Positions 9,018 through 17,588 are shown, numbered from the stretch's first letter. The stretch: 64,000 nt of DNA from Gp6-AA40 sp964505975 (GCA_964505975.1 CAZDLW010000004.1:1-64000), one strand, 5' to 3'. Notes: generated by a model from the letters alone, not told the origin. Numbers and translations are program-made.

Positions 9018-11026
9018 TCAGAAACTCAGCTTCGCGCCGAACTGCACCTGCCGAGGATCGTACGTCTGGGTGATGGTGCCGAACGCGGCGGCGCTGCGGT
9101 TCCCGTTTGGCGCGCGGAAATTGGTGCGATTGAGGAGGTTGAAGAATTCCGCGCGCAGCTCGAGCACCCCGGACCGCCACGGCATGGGCAGCTGTCTCGA
9201 CACCGCCAGAGTGCATGTTCTGCCGCAGGTTCGCAACCAGGATGTTGCTCAGTGCGTAGGTGCTGCGGAGTCCGCGCATGAAGTCGGCCAGGTTGTAGAG
9301 GTTGCCCGCGGCGGCTCCGGCAGGACGTGTGAACTGGCCCGCGTACTGATCGCGGCCGTAGAGCGGGTTGACGTCCTGGACCTCTGTCTGGATGTACTGG
9401 AATTCGTATCCGCTCTTGAGCGAGTGCCGTCCCCGCAGCCACGTGTAGTTCAGTTCGGGGTTGTACACCGTGGGGTACTGCCATTGCGGATTCGTGGCCT
9501 GGCGGCCGAGATCCGAAAAGCCGGTGATGAGCTGCGTAGGCAGCCCACCCGTTACGCGCGAATCCGTCGGCAGACCGACGATTCCATACGCCTCGACCGC
9601 CGGCGTCGTGCCGAGTGCCGCCGGGTTCTTCCCCGCCCGCGTGTGCGACCAGCCCATGCGAAGCTCGAGCAGCGACGTGCCCGAGGGCATGTAGGTGATT
9701 CCGCCTGCGAACTGCTTGTTGGTGACGTAGGTCTCGGCGTTCCCGCCTCCCCCGGATGGCAGTGGAATGGACGGCTGGTCGAAGACATCGACGTTCCGGT
9801 ACCCGATGCGCCCGAACGCAGTGAGCTGCGGCGAGAAGTTCACATCGACCTTGCCCCCGAACTTGTCCGTGGTGTTCTCGAAGCGCTGCAGCAGCTGATA
9901 GTTGTTCGAGCCTTGACCGTTCGTCGGCGACGGCAGATCGGTGAGCACCTTCCTCGCGAATGCCGTCATCGGGATTGGAGTGCCCGGCTGATACACCTCT
10001 CCTGTCAGCGGGTTTCGCACCGCCACCGACAGAGCGCCGTCCCGCGGCGCCATCGTCGGGATCGTGGCGCTCGAGGTCACGCCACGCGTCTGGCGAAAGC
10101 CCTCGTAGTCCGTGAAGAAGAAGGCCCGGTTTCGCGCGAGCGGTCCGCCGAGCACGCCGCCGAACTGGTGCCGTTCGAGCGGCGGCTTCTCGCCGGACGG
10201 TGGCTTGAAGAAGCCGGTGGCGTTGAGCGACGTGTCGCGCATGAACTCCCATGCGCTGCCACGGAACTGGTTCGTGCCGCTCGCGTAGGCCACGTTGATG
10301 GTTGCGCCGGCCGCCCGGCCGTACTCGGCGCTCATGGTGTTCGTCACCACTCTGAACTCGGCGACGGCATCGGGTGACGGCTGCATGACCTGGTTCGAGA
10401 AGCCTTGATTGCTCGTGCCGTAGGCGTTGTTGTCCACGCCATCGATGAGAAGTTGTTGAACGTGCTCCGGAGTCCGTTGACGTTGAACGCCCCCTCTCGC
10501 GGCGTGAAGCCGCCGGTGTTCAAGGCCGAGAGCCACACGCCGGTCGTCAGCAGCGCCAGGGCCGAGTACTCACGACCGTTGAGAGGAAGGGCCCTCGTCT
10601 GCTCGCCGGTCATGACCTGGCCACGCTCGCTCGAGTCGGTCTCGAGCCGCGTCGCCGACGCCGTCACCTCCACGCGTTCCGAGAGCTGTCCCACGTGCAA
10701 CGTCAGATCGACCCGCTGGCGGGCACCGACCGTCAGGCGGATGTCGTCCACGATCGCGACAGAGAATCCGGCCTTCTCGCCGGTTACCACGTACGGGCCG
10801 ATCCGCAAAGGAGCCAGCTCGTAATTGCCGTTCCGGTCGGTGCGGCGAGTCTGTGAGACGCCGGTGTCCAGGTTGGTGGCGACAATCGTCGCATCGGCAA
10901 CCACGGCGCCGGACGTGTCGGTCACCGTACCGACGAGCGCCGCGGTTTCGAACTGTGCTGACACGCACACCGATCCGCCGAGGAGACGAGGAGCGAGAAC
11001 GAGACCGATCGAATGGCTCTCATCAT
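9018..11026 (-). pseudogene. TonB-dependent receptor with CarboxypepD_reg domain, degraded
   Basis: The N-terminal part shows a signal-like start (MMRAIRSVSFSLL), the CarboxypepD_reg fold (TAALVGTVTDTSGAVVADATI) and the beginning of the plug. The frame then changes near 10455 (GLRSTFNNF to LLIDGVDNNAYG), and a further shift lies in the signal peptide near 10970. After NLRQNMHS (about 9230) most of the beta-barrel is missing and only the last strands (LRAEFFNLLNRTNF, then GAKLSF at the C-terminus) remain. Intact relatives exceed 1000 residues; here only about 670 codons are left. It faces away from the iron-type ABC operon across a shared 200-bp gap, so it may once have been its outer-membrane partner. 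Confidence 0.88.
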
Positions 11027-11049
11027 GGAGGCGACGATAGCAACCGCCC

Positions 11050-11214
11050 GTCACACACGGGTGACAGAGTGATGAAGACACCGTAAACCCGCCATCGCTC
11101 CAGTTGTGGAACGGCGCCCCCCCGAATGTCGCCGTCGTCGAGGTCCTTTGACCGGCCGTCTCGCTTATGGTGTGATGACTCGCCATGCAGACATGCGCGT
11201 CACACGAGTGTTAC
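11050..11214. promoter_or_regulatory. two GTCACAC-type inverted repeats in a divergent promoter region
   Basis: Between the TonB pseudogene and the ABC operon lie GTCACACACGGGTGAC (11050-11065) and GTCACACGAGTGTTAC (11199-11214). Both are inverted repeats built on GTCAC and GTGAC or GTTAC half sites, so they may be operators for one dimeric regulator controlling both directions. The regulator is not encoded nearby and the match to any known box is not claimed. Confidence 0.35.
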
Positions 11215-11228
11215 GGGAACCTGCTGTG

Positions 11229-12284
11229 ATGACGGTGATGAGCGTTCGGACTGTTCAGCTGTGCCGACGGGGCCGTTTGTGGCTGGCTCTCGTCGGGCTC
11301 GTCTTCGTGACGATGGCCGCGTGCGGAGACCGGAGGAGCGGACCAACGGTCACTATCTATACGTCGATCTACGAGCATGTCATCGCAGAGCTCGATCCGG
11401 TCCTGCGTGAGACGTTCCCCGAGATCACCGTCCGCTGGTTCCAGCGCGGCAGCGAAGACGTGGCGGCGCGGCTGAACAGTGAGATCGCGGCCGGACGGAT
11501 CGGCGCGGACCTGATCATGACCTCCGACCCCTTCTGGTACGAAGAGCTCAAGGAGGCGGGCCACCTGCTGGAGTACCGGTCGCCGCGGGCCCAAGGCATT
11601 CCGCCCGACCTCAACGACCCCGACGGCACGTTCGTGACGGTGCGCGTTCCGGTGACGGTGCTGGCGGTCAACACGCGCAGGGTGCCGATCGGCGATCGCC
11701 CGCGTTCGTTCCGGGAGCTGACGGATGCTCGCTGGGCCGGACGGATCACGATGGGAGACCCCAACCGCTCCGGATCGGCGTTCACTGCCGTTGCCGCACT
11801 GTCCGACACGTACGGATGGGAGTACTTCGAGGCCCTCCGGCGCAACGACCTCGTAGCGGCGGGCGGCAACAGCGCCGTGTTGAACCGCGTGGTGACCGGA
11901 GAGAAGGACGCCGGCATCATCCTGCTCGAGAATCTTCTCCAGTCCCGGCAGCAGAATCCGGCGGCACCGATCGAGATCGTGTACCCGGAGGACGGCAGCA
12001 TCCTGGTGCCGAGCCCCATTGCCATCATGACGGCGACCTCCGTGCCGGACGCGGCGCGGCGGGTGTACGACTTCTTTCTCTCGGACGCGGGTCAGATTGC
12101 GTTGGTCAGCGGCTGGATGTACTCGCCGTTCGACCATATCTCCGCGCCGAAGGGCGCCAGGCCGTGGACCGACGTCCGCGCGACGGCGCTCCTTCCCTGG
12201 ACCTTCGAGTACCTGCGCAGCACGACGGCACGGCGCGACGAGATCAAGCGCCGATTCAACCGCACGGTGCTGGACGCGCGGTGA
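11229..12284 (+). CDS. Fe(III)-type ABC transporter substrate-binding lipoprotein
   Basis: This 351-residue extracellular binding protein has a lipoprotein signal ending in TMAAC after a hydrophobic stretch, followed by the family start PTVTIYTSIYEHVIAELDPVL. It belongs to the SBP_bac_6/AfuA-FbpA-FutA group, recognised also by GADLIMTSDPFWYEELKEAG and ARWAGRITMGDPNRSGSAF. These proteins bind ferric iron, or in related members 2-aminoethylphosphonate or thiamine. The start at 11229 gives a normal-length signal; an ATG three codons later is equally possible. It is the first gene of a three-gene importer operon with the permease and ATPase downstream. Confidence 0.9.
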   Translation: MTVMSVRTVQLCRRGRLWLALVGLVFVTMAACGDRRSGPTVTIYTSIYEHVIAELDPVLRETFPEITVRWFQRGSEDVAARLNSEIAAGRIGADLIMTSDPFWYEELKEAGHLLEYRSPRAQGIPPDLNDPDGTFVTVRVPVTVLAVNTRRVPIGDRPRSFRELTDARWAGRITMGDPNRSGSAFTAVAALSDTYGWEYFEALRRNDLVAAGGNSAVLNRVVTGEKDAGIILLENLLQSRQQNPAAPIEIVYPEDGSILVPSPIAIMTATSVPDAARRVYDFFLSDAGQIALVSGWMYSPFDHISAPKGARPWTDVRATALLPWTFEYLRSTTARRDEIKRRFNRTVLDAR

Positions 12285-12369
12285 GCTCGGTTCGACCTGC
12301 CATGAATCTGTTGGTGGGACCGAGCCGCCGTCGAACAGATCGGATGTGCGCGTCCGCCGGGAGCGCCGG

Positions 12370-14007
12370 GTGAGTGTCACGATTCAGAAGCTGTCCTGGC
12401 GAGGGGCGGCCGTCGTTGTCCTGGCGATCCTCACGATCCTTCCCATCCTGCTCGTGCTGCTGCGGTCCGTCGCGCCGCCGGGCGGCCTCACACTCGAGCA
12501 CTATAGTGCCGCGTTCACCGATCCATCCAACCTCCAGGCTCTTGCCAACACGTTCCTTGTCTCGACCGCCACAATGGTGTTCGGCTGCACGCTGGGCATT
12601 CCGCTCGCCTGGCTCGTCTCTCGCACTGACCTTCCAGGCAAGCGCGCGTTTCGCGTGCTCCTGCTCGTGCCCTACGTCGTCCCGCCCTATCTCGGCGCGA
12701 TTGCATGGATCAACCTCGCCAATCCCACGGTGGGATGGCTGAATCGCCTGGCTGGCGGTCCCATGCTGGACGTGTACACGATTACCGGCGTCATCTGGGT
12801 GCTCGGGCTCTTCTATTACACGTTCGTGTACCTCGGCTGTCTGTCAGCGCTCGAGAACATGGACCCCAGTCTCGAGGACGCAGCCCGCATGAGCGGGGCG
12901 GGCCCGCTGACTGTGCTCCGCACGGTGACGCTGCCACTTATCAGACCAGCCATCCTCGCGGGCGCGTTTCTGATCTTTGCCGCGTCAGCGTCCGCATTCG
13001 GTGTTCCGGCGCTCGTCGGTTCCCCCGCGCGCCTCCATCTGCTGACAACGCGGATCTACGGGTATGCGCGTACGGGAGGGCTCGAGGGGATCTACACGGC
13101 TGCCGCCCTCAGCACGGCCCTCTTCGCCATGGCGCTGGTCGCCTGGTGGCTGGCCGAGCGGATCGGTCGCGGCGGTCGTATCACGACAGTGACCGGCAAG
13201 GCTTCCGCGGCGTCACTCGTCCGGCTTGGCGCCTGGCGATGGCCGCTCTGTGCCGCCGCCACCGGGGTGGTGATCATCACGTGCGCCCTGCCCGTTCTGG
13301 CCATCGTGCTCACGTCGCTGATGAACGTCACCGGCGAGTTCCACTGGGACAACTTCACGCTGGACAAGTACCGCTACGTGCTCTTCACGCGCCCCGATAC
13401 GGCACGGGGGTTCATCAACTCCCTGGTGCTGGCCTTCGGCGCTGCCACGTGCGCGGCCGCGGTCGGCACCGTGCTCGCCTACCTGAAGGGGCATCCTCGC
13501 CTACGCGCCAGCCGTCTGGTGGATGCCTGCGTCATGCTCCCGTACGCAACGCCAGGGACAATTCTGGCGCTCGGCCTGATCCTGTTGTGGAGCCGGCCGC
13601 TGGCGCTCACCGACACACTGTGGATCCTACTCATCGCCTACTTTGCGAAGCACCTCTCGTTTGCGGTCCGGTCCGTCACCACTGCCGTGCAGCAGACAGA
13701 CCTTACCCTCGAAGAGGCCGCCCGGATCTCTGGCGCCAGCCTGCTGACCACCTTCCGGACCATCTGGCTGCCCCTGTTACGGCCAGCCATATTGGCCGGA
13801 TGGTTCCTCGTCTTCATGCCTGCCTTCGGCGAGCTGACGATGTCCATTCTGCTCGTCGGGCCAGGAACCGAAACTGTCGGGACCGTGCTCTTCTCGCTGC
13901 AGGAGTACGCGGACCCACCGTCGGCCAGCGTCGTCGCCGTGTTGATCCTGGCGTTGATCCTGACCGCGTACGCGGCTACCGCCGCACTCGCTCCCCGGAC
14001 GCGGTGA
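12370..14007 (+). CDS. ABC transporter permease, duplicated iron/spermidine type
   Basis: This 545-residue inner-membrane permease consists of two fused BPD_transp_1 halves with about 12 membrane segments. The EAA loops are visible as ENMDPSLEDAARMSGAGPLTV in the first half and TDLTLEEAARISGASLLTT in the second. This arrangement is that of FbpB/AfuB/SfuB. The GTG start (reading MSVTIQKLSW) follows a GGGAGCG sequence and lies 85 bp after the binding-protein stop; the ATPase gene begins 3 bp after its stop. The three genes should be co-transcribed. Confidence 0.93.
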   Translation: MSVTIQKLSWRGAAVVVLAILTILPILLVLLRSVAPPGGLTLEHYSAAFTDPSNLQALANTFLVSTATMVFGCTLGIPLAWLVSRTDLPGKRAFRVLLLVPYVVPPYLGAIAWINLANPTVGWLNRLAGGPMLDVYTITGVIWVLGLFYYTFVYLGCLSALENMDPSLEDAARMSGAGPLTVLRTVTLPLIRPAILAGAFLIFAASASAFGVPALVGSPARLHLLTTRIYGYARTGGLEGIYTAAALSTALFAMALVAWWLAERIGRGGRITTVTGKASAASLVRLGAWRWPLCAAATGVVIITCALPVLAIVLTSLMNVTGEFHWDNFTLDKYRYVLFTRPDTARGFINSLVLAFGAATCAAAVGTVLAYLKGHPRLRASRLVDACVMLPYATPGTILALGLILLWSRPLALTDTLWILLIAYFAKHLSFAVRSVTTAVQQTDLTLEEAARISGASLLTTFRTIWLPLLRPAILAGWFLVFMPAFGELTMSILLVGPGTETVGTVLFSLQEYADPPSASVVAVLILALILTAYAATAALAPRTR

Positions 14008-14010
14008 CGC

Positions 14011-14739
14011 ATGGGGCACATCCTGCTGAGCGCAGTGGAAAAGCGCTTCGACCGGTTCCAGGCAATTCATCCGCTCGATCTGGACGTGCGTGACGGCGAG
14101 CTGATGACCTTCCTCGGGCCGTCTGGTTGCGGCAAGACCACCATCCTGCGGATGATAGCCGGCCTGGAAATGCCCAGCGCGGGTCGTATCGTGCTGTCAG
14201 GGCGGATCCTCAATGACGTGGTTGCTGGAATCGCGGTCCCGCCGGAGCAGCGTGGCATGGGGATGGTGTTTCAGTCCTACGCGGTGTGGCCGCACATGAC
14301 GGTGGCCCGCAACATCGACTACCCGCTGCGAATCCGGAGAATGTCTCTGGAAAAACGCGAACGCCGGCTGGCTCACACGATGGCGCTCGTGCAACTGGAC
14401 GGGCAGGCGGATAAGTACCCCCATCAGCTCTCTGGCGGGCAGCAGCAGCGCGTGGCGCTGGCGCGGGGCCTCATCCTGGAGCCGAAGGTCCTGCTCCTCG
14501 ACGAGCCGCTCAGCAACCTCGACGCGAAACTGCGGCGCGGGATGCGGCGTGACATCCGCGACATCCAGCAGGCACTCGGGATGACGATGTTGTACGTGAC
14601 GCACGACCGGGAGGAGGCCGACGCCATCTCCGACCGTCTGGCGGTGTTGATTGCGGGACGGCTGGCACAGGTGGCACCTCCCGCCGAGGTGAGGTCCAGC
14701 CCTGCCGATGAGGAAGTCCGAGCGTTCTTCGAGGATTGA
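14011..14739 (+). CDS. ABC transporter ATP-binding protein (iron/polyamine type)
   Basis: This 242-residue nucleotide-binding subunit has Walker A GPSGCGKTT, Q-loop VFQSYAVWPHMTV, signature LSGGQQQRVALARGL, Walker B LLLDEPLSNLDAKLR and the H-loop YVTHDREEA. It closely resembles FbpC/PotA ATPases but ends after the core domain and lacks the C-terminal TOBE extension found in 350-residue members. It energises the permease encoded immediately upstream. Confidence 0.94.
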   Translation: MGHILLSAVEKRFDRFQAIHPLDLDVRDGELMTFLGPSGCGKTTILRMIAGLEMPSAGRIVLSGRILNDVVAGIAVPPEQRGMGMVFQSYAVWPHMTVARNIDYPLRIRRMSLEKRERRLAHTMALVQLDGQADKYPHQLSGGQQQRVALARGLILEPKVLLLDEPLSNLDAKLRRGMRRDIRDIQQALGMTMLYVTHDREEADAISDRLAVLIAGRLAQVAPPAEVRSSPADEEVRAFFED

Positions 14740-14757
14740 ACGCGGACCGTCCGGCCA

Positions 14758-15051
14758 TCAACGAGGCCCACGAGCAGATCCGCCGAGTAGAAGAAGGATC
14801 GATACGCACCTTCGCGGTGGACCGTCGGCACCGTTGGCGAAGATCTTCTCGCAGCCCTTCCGCCGCGCTGCCTCAAAGGTATTGGGAAAGAGGCGCGTGG
14901 CGATTCCCTGTCTCCTGCCGCCGAGATCAACATGAGTTCCGATGACACCAAGGTGATCGAAAGCACGCGTGTATGTCGCAAGGGGCGCCATGCTCTGGGA
15001 ACCGACACCCGCCTTGCCGCTGGCCCGAACCGCGACGTGAAACACGACCAT
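14758..15051 (-). pseudogene. GNAT acetyltransferase fragment
   Basis: About 80 residues match the central acetyl-CoA-binding part of a GNAT N-acetyltransferase: FDHLGVIGTHVDLGGRRQGIATRLF (the RRQGIA pyrophosphate loop) followed by FEAARRKGCEKIFANG. The N-terminal third and the C-terminal strands are missing; the frame runs into unrelated sequence after IFANG. The position just outside the integron-like segment suggests debris left by rearrangement. Confidence 0.6.
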
Positions 15052-15192
15052 CCGGTATACTCGTCTGATGATCCCACGCTCGACCGCGTGATCGCCAAGC
15101 TAGCCTCGCTGCCGCCTGAGGAACAAGACCGGGTGGCGCGCTGGTTGCTGGACGAGCTTCGTGATGACGAGCAGTGGACTCGTTGCGAATGA
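15037..15192 (+). CDS. small antitoxin-like protein, truncated at an attC-like site
   Basis: The only recognisable part is DPTLDRVIAKLASLPPEEQDRVARWLLDELRDDEQW, a short alpha-helical pattern common in small proteins annotated as addiction-module or RelB-like antitoxins. Relatives continue beyond this point, but here the frame ends four codons later (TRCE) exactly where the attC-like sequence begins at 15181. The GTG at 15037 is one possible start. No matching toxin follows. It looks like a gene cut by the recombination site; function uncertain. Confidence 0.4.
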   Translation: MKHDHPVYSSDDPTLDRVIAKLASLPPEEQDRVARWLLDELRDDEQWTRCE

Positions 15193-15244
15193 GCCGCGCG
15201 CCGTCACACTTCAGCGGCGCCTCGGCTCCACTCGCGTATTAGCC
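15181..15244 (-). other. attC-like recombination site, outer half degenerate
   Basis: Read on the minus strand it begins GGCTAAT (R''), then GTGGAGCCGAGGCGCC and GGCGCGCGGCTCA, which are the paired L boxes of an integron attC site. The final R' core, expected as GTTAGCC, is replaced by CAACGAG, so the site is probably inactive on that side. It closes the DUF4160-DUF2442 cassette. Compare the intact site at 15856-15924. Confidence 0.6.
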
Positions 15245-15546
15245 CGCTGGTCGGTCGAGCATGCGCCCCACGCGCGAGCCCGCGTGGCAAGCTCCTCGCT
15301 CACTTCCGGCCAATCGTGAAGCGTCGCCGGATCGAAGTCCGCATCGTTCGGCCAGACAAGAGTACCAACCTCTGTATCGAGCCGGACCGCATTGAAAGTG
15401 GCTAGCTCCTGGAGCGGTCCAAACAGCGGACCGTGCAGCACTGGCCTGAAGTCGATGCGTTGCTCGGTACCGTCGGCGAAAGCCACGGTCAGCGTGTACG
15501 GGCCGACGATGCTGAACCGCGTCACACGGTGAATCGGATGAGACAT
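15211..15546 (-). CDS. DUF2442 domain protein
   Basis: This 111-residue protein matches DUF2442: RFSIVGPYTLTVAFADGTEQRIDFRPVL followed by LFGPLQELATFNAVRLDTEVGTLVWPNDADFDPATLHDW. The last 15 or so residues (QRANTRVEPRRR) are encoded by the attC-like site and are probably not part of the fold. The gene starts 3 bp after the stop of the DUF4160 gene. DUF4160 and DUF2442 genes are found together very often in bacteria and are suspected toxin-antitoxin partners; that role is inferred from gene pairing, not shown here. Confidence 0.88.
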   Translation of the reverse strand: MSHPIHRVTRFSIVGPYTLTVAFADGTEQRIDFRPVLHGPLFGPLQELATFNAVRLDTEVGTLVWPNDADFDPATLHDWPEVSEELATRARAWGACSTDQRANTRVEPRRR

Positions 15547-15549
15547 GGA

Positions 15550-15819
15550 TCACCTGAGTGGATCGATCTTGACGGGCGGCTCGCCGGATTGCAAGAGAGC
15601 CCAATCGTGCTCCAGTTCGGCGCGGTGAATCTCCGCCCAAGCCTCGACGAGGCGCCGCTGCGGCCTGGGCAGGCTTCCGGCCAAGCACTCGAGGGTGTCG
15701 ACGGCGAAGACAGCCGCGTGATCCTGGTAGAACGCGTGAAAGTGTACGCGGTGGTGCTGCGCACCAGTTTCCACGAACATGCGAATAACAATCCCGAAGA
15801 ACCGCGACAGTTCCGGCAT
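15550..15819 (-). CDS. DUF4160 domain protein
   Basis: This 89-residue protein has the DUF4160 pattern MPELSRFFGIVIRMF, then HHRVHFHAFYQDHAAVFAVDTLECLAGSLP and a C-terminal AWAEIHRAELEHDWALL. It is the first gene of a two-gene cassette with DUF2442. The cassette is bounded by attC-like sites on both sides, which fits mobility as a unit. No catalytic residues are assigned for the family; the HFHA histidines are its most conserved visible feature. Confidence 0.88.
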   Translation of the reverse strand: MPELSRFFGIVIRMFVETGAQHHRVHFHAFYQDHAAVFAVDTLECLAGSLPRPQRRLVEAWAEIHRAELEHDWALLQSGEPPVKIDPLR

Positions 15820-15855
15820 CTGCTACGATCGTTCGTTCTTCAATGTATTCTTGCG

Positions 15856-15924
15856 GGCTAACGTTCGCGATGAGTCGCGGCGCGCCAGCGTCAGATCCGC
15901 GCCGTCGGCTCCATCGCGTTAGCC
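15856..15924 (-). other. attC: attC site (integron cassette recombination site)
   Basis: On the minus strand this 69-bp site reads GGCTAAC, then GCGATGGAGCCGACGGCGC, a variable centre, GCGCCGCGACTCATCGCG with an extra AAC, and finally GTTAGCC. These are the R'', L'', L' and R' boxes with the imperfect pairing typical of attC. The stop codon of the DUF5343 gene (TAA, 15919-15921) lies inside the R'' box, as in classical gene cassettes. It separates the DUF5343 cassette from the DUF4160-DUF2442 cassette. Confidence 0.85.
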
Positions 15925-16937
15925 TGCCTGCCGGATCCAGTCACGAATGTTCATGCCGATGCGTTCGATGTCTTCGTTGGCAACGGAACCACCGTGCATG
16001 ACGATGTTGCGGGACTTCTCCAGGGCATTGAGCGCCGCCTTTGCCCATTCCATGTTGCCAAGAAGATCTTCGAAGACATCCCAGTTCGTCACGATGATGG
16101 AGGAGAGGTCGCCGAAGTCGCAGTAGTTGATCTCCGTCGCCCCGCGCGCCCCGTGCCAACGAAACTTCGAGTCCTCGTCCATACGGGACTTCGCGCTCTT
16201 GCGGATCCTCTCGGGCACTCTCTCCCACCAGGTCTCGCCGTGCTTCTCTGCCATCGCTTTGGTCACTGTCGCTCGCACAGCGTTCTCGAAGGAGATGTGG
16301 TACTGGAGTCCTGACACCCGTATCTCGGAGAGGTGTCCTGCGGCCTTCTCATGTCTCTCTGGATGTGGCTGCTCGGCCGCCTTCTCTCCTGAAGGTGGCG
16401 TATCGGCAGGCTTGGGTGAAGCCGGCGCCGAAAAGTCGGCGTATTCGCAGAGCGCTCGAAACGTCTTTGCAATATTGCCAACGACGAGGTCGGTCTTCTT
16501 GCCCGCGTACAGAGTCCGAAGCTTGTTGCGGACTTGGTCGAGGGTAAAGTCCTGTGCCTGGACATTGATGGCGAAGAGATCCGAGAAGGCTTCGCGGATG
16601 CCGTCTGCAAGGACCTGCTTGGCTCGGCTTCGATCGAGGAAGTCGAAGNNNNNNNNNNNNNNNNNNNNNNNNNNNNNNNNNNNNNNNNNNNNNNNNNNNN
16701 NNNNNNNNNNNNNNNNNNNNNNNNNNNNNNNNNNNNNNNNNNNNNNNNGCGGATGCCGTCTGCAAGGACCTGCTTGGCTCGGCTTCGATCGAGGAAGTCG
16801 AAGTAGCGCTGCTGGGGGGCACCGTCGCGATTCAGGAACCCAAGGTCCTTCAGGATTCCGATGAACAGGCGGTCGTTCGTCGACGTGAAGCCGAGATTCT
16901 CCAGGAACTTTAGGGAGAACCGCTCTGGAGGATGCCG
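15919..16937 (-). CDS. DUF5343 protein with Swt1-like HEPN domain; split by scaffold gap
   Basis: The N-terminal DUF5343 part reads FSLKFLENLGFTSTNDRLF and FDFLDRSRAKQVLADGIREAFSDLF; a linker of about 40 residues leads to a C-terminal domain ending ALNALEKSRNIVMHGG. That last stretch carries an R-x4-H motif (RNIVMH), the hallmark of HEPN ribonucleases such as the Swt1 type. The coding frame is interrupted by 100 Ns, but a 55-bp direct repeat flanks the gap, and removing one copy plus the Ns restores one continuous frame. The 5' end is lost at 16930-16949, where the same 20 bases occur a third time. It forms an integron cassette and may be a defence or toxin-like RNase. Confidence 0.82.
16594..16803. 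other. scaffold gap with duplicated contig ends
   Basis: One hundred Ns (16649-16748) are flanked by identical 55-bp sequences (16594-16648 and 16749-16803). This is what a scaffolder leaves when two contigs actually overlap but were not merged. The 20 bases common to both copies appear again at 16930-16949. Confidence 0.95.
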
Positions 16938-16951
16938 TCTGCAAGGACCCA

Positions 16952-16958
16952 GGCTAAC
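16952..16958 (-). other. integron core-like site GTTAGCC upstream of the DUF5343 cassette
   Basis: On the minus strand ACGTTAGCCTGGG has the same R' core (GTTAGCC) as the attC at 15856-15924. It lies just 5' of the first cassette, where an attI or a preceding attC would be. It abuts the suspect junction at 16930-16949, so its exact context is uncertain. Confidence 0.5.
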
Positions 16959-16985
16959 GTGTAACTGAGTGGACGGCGTTCCCAC

Positions 16986-17477
16986 CCTTCACAGCTATCT
17001 CCGGGCACCCGCCACAGTGTCGCTCCAGAAGTCCCACATAATCAACAGTGTCCGGCTCGCCCACATCATCCCCGAGCGCGATGGCTGCGAACAGCCTCGT
17101 GCGAAGGCGACCGGCTGCAGCGAATGCCTGGCGACACCATGCCGCCCCGGCCCCGCAGCGTCAATTCCTCAACGCGATCCCTGTTGTCTCCCGTGCTGGT
17201 ACCAGGCACGCGATGGCCGCAACGCACTCGCAGCCAACACGCGGGGCCGTCCACGACGTGATGTCTGCATGTCGCTGAGCCGACAGCGTCTCTGGCCGAG
17301 CGCCCACCATCGCGTCCCCGGCATCGGCTGCGGGGGGAGGGGATGGCTGCAACCGTCCGCGGCCACAAGATGCGCCACGTGCAATATCCGCTGTCGTGCG
17401 AGCCGTTCGCGCCGACTTGCCTCACCGGGACCGGGCCGTTGGCTGTCGGCGCTGCAGCCAACGCCAGCAATGTCACG
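16986..17477. other. gene-free region rich in GGCTGC inverted motifs (attI-side of integron 1)
   Basis: No convincing gene is present. The motif GGCTGC or its complement occurs about seven times, mostly as TGGCTGC, CGGCTGC or GCAGCCAAC (for example near 17080, 17111, 17230, 17332, 17343, and GTTGGCTGTCGGCGCTGCAGCCAAC around 17440-17465). A similar but better-formed cluster lies in the equivalent position of the second integron at 52420-52953. Confidence 0.5.
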
Positions 17478-17527
17478 GACGGTCGAGCGGGCATCCGCAC
17501 GCCGAGGCCTTCTCGATTCAGCACATG
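17478..17527 (-). pseudogene. intI: integron integrase IntI, extreme C-terminal remnant
   Basis: About 15 codons read HVLNREGLGVR and then, after an apparent 1-nt insertion, the equivalent of SPLDR. This is the conserved C-terminal end of IntI (THVLNRGGLGVRSPLDRL). The same end is seen at the larger intI remnant at 52954-53305, with near-identical bases over GGCGTGCGGA and CCCGCTCGA. Everything upstream is lost. The assignment rests on a short stretch plus its position beside attC-bounded cassettes. Confidence 0.5.
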
Positions 17528-17588
17528 CCGGCGGCGAGGCTCCCCTGCCTGGACCCGCGAGCGTGTCGACGCCGTCTCGCCTCGCGCG

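Noticed and set aside
8929..10377. Long plus-strand open frame at 8986-10377 opposite the TonB pseudogene
   Set aside because: It is arginine-rich antisense of the receptor and matches no family; high GC makes such shadows common.
12705..14093. Long second frame across the ABC permease
   Set aside because: Composition is Arg/Gly/His-rich with no membrane pattern; it is the shifted frame of the clear permease.
15181..16949. CRISPR-like direct repeats
   Set aside because: The repeated strings are attC boxes and duplicated contig ends, without regular spacing or cas genes.
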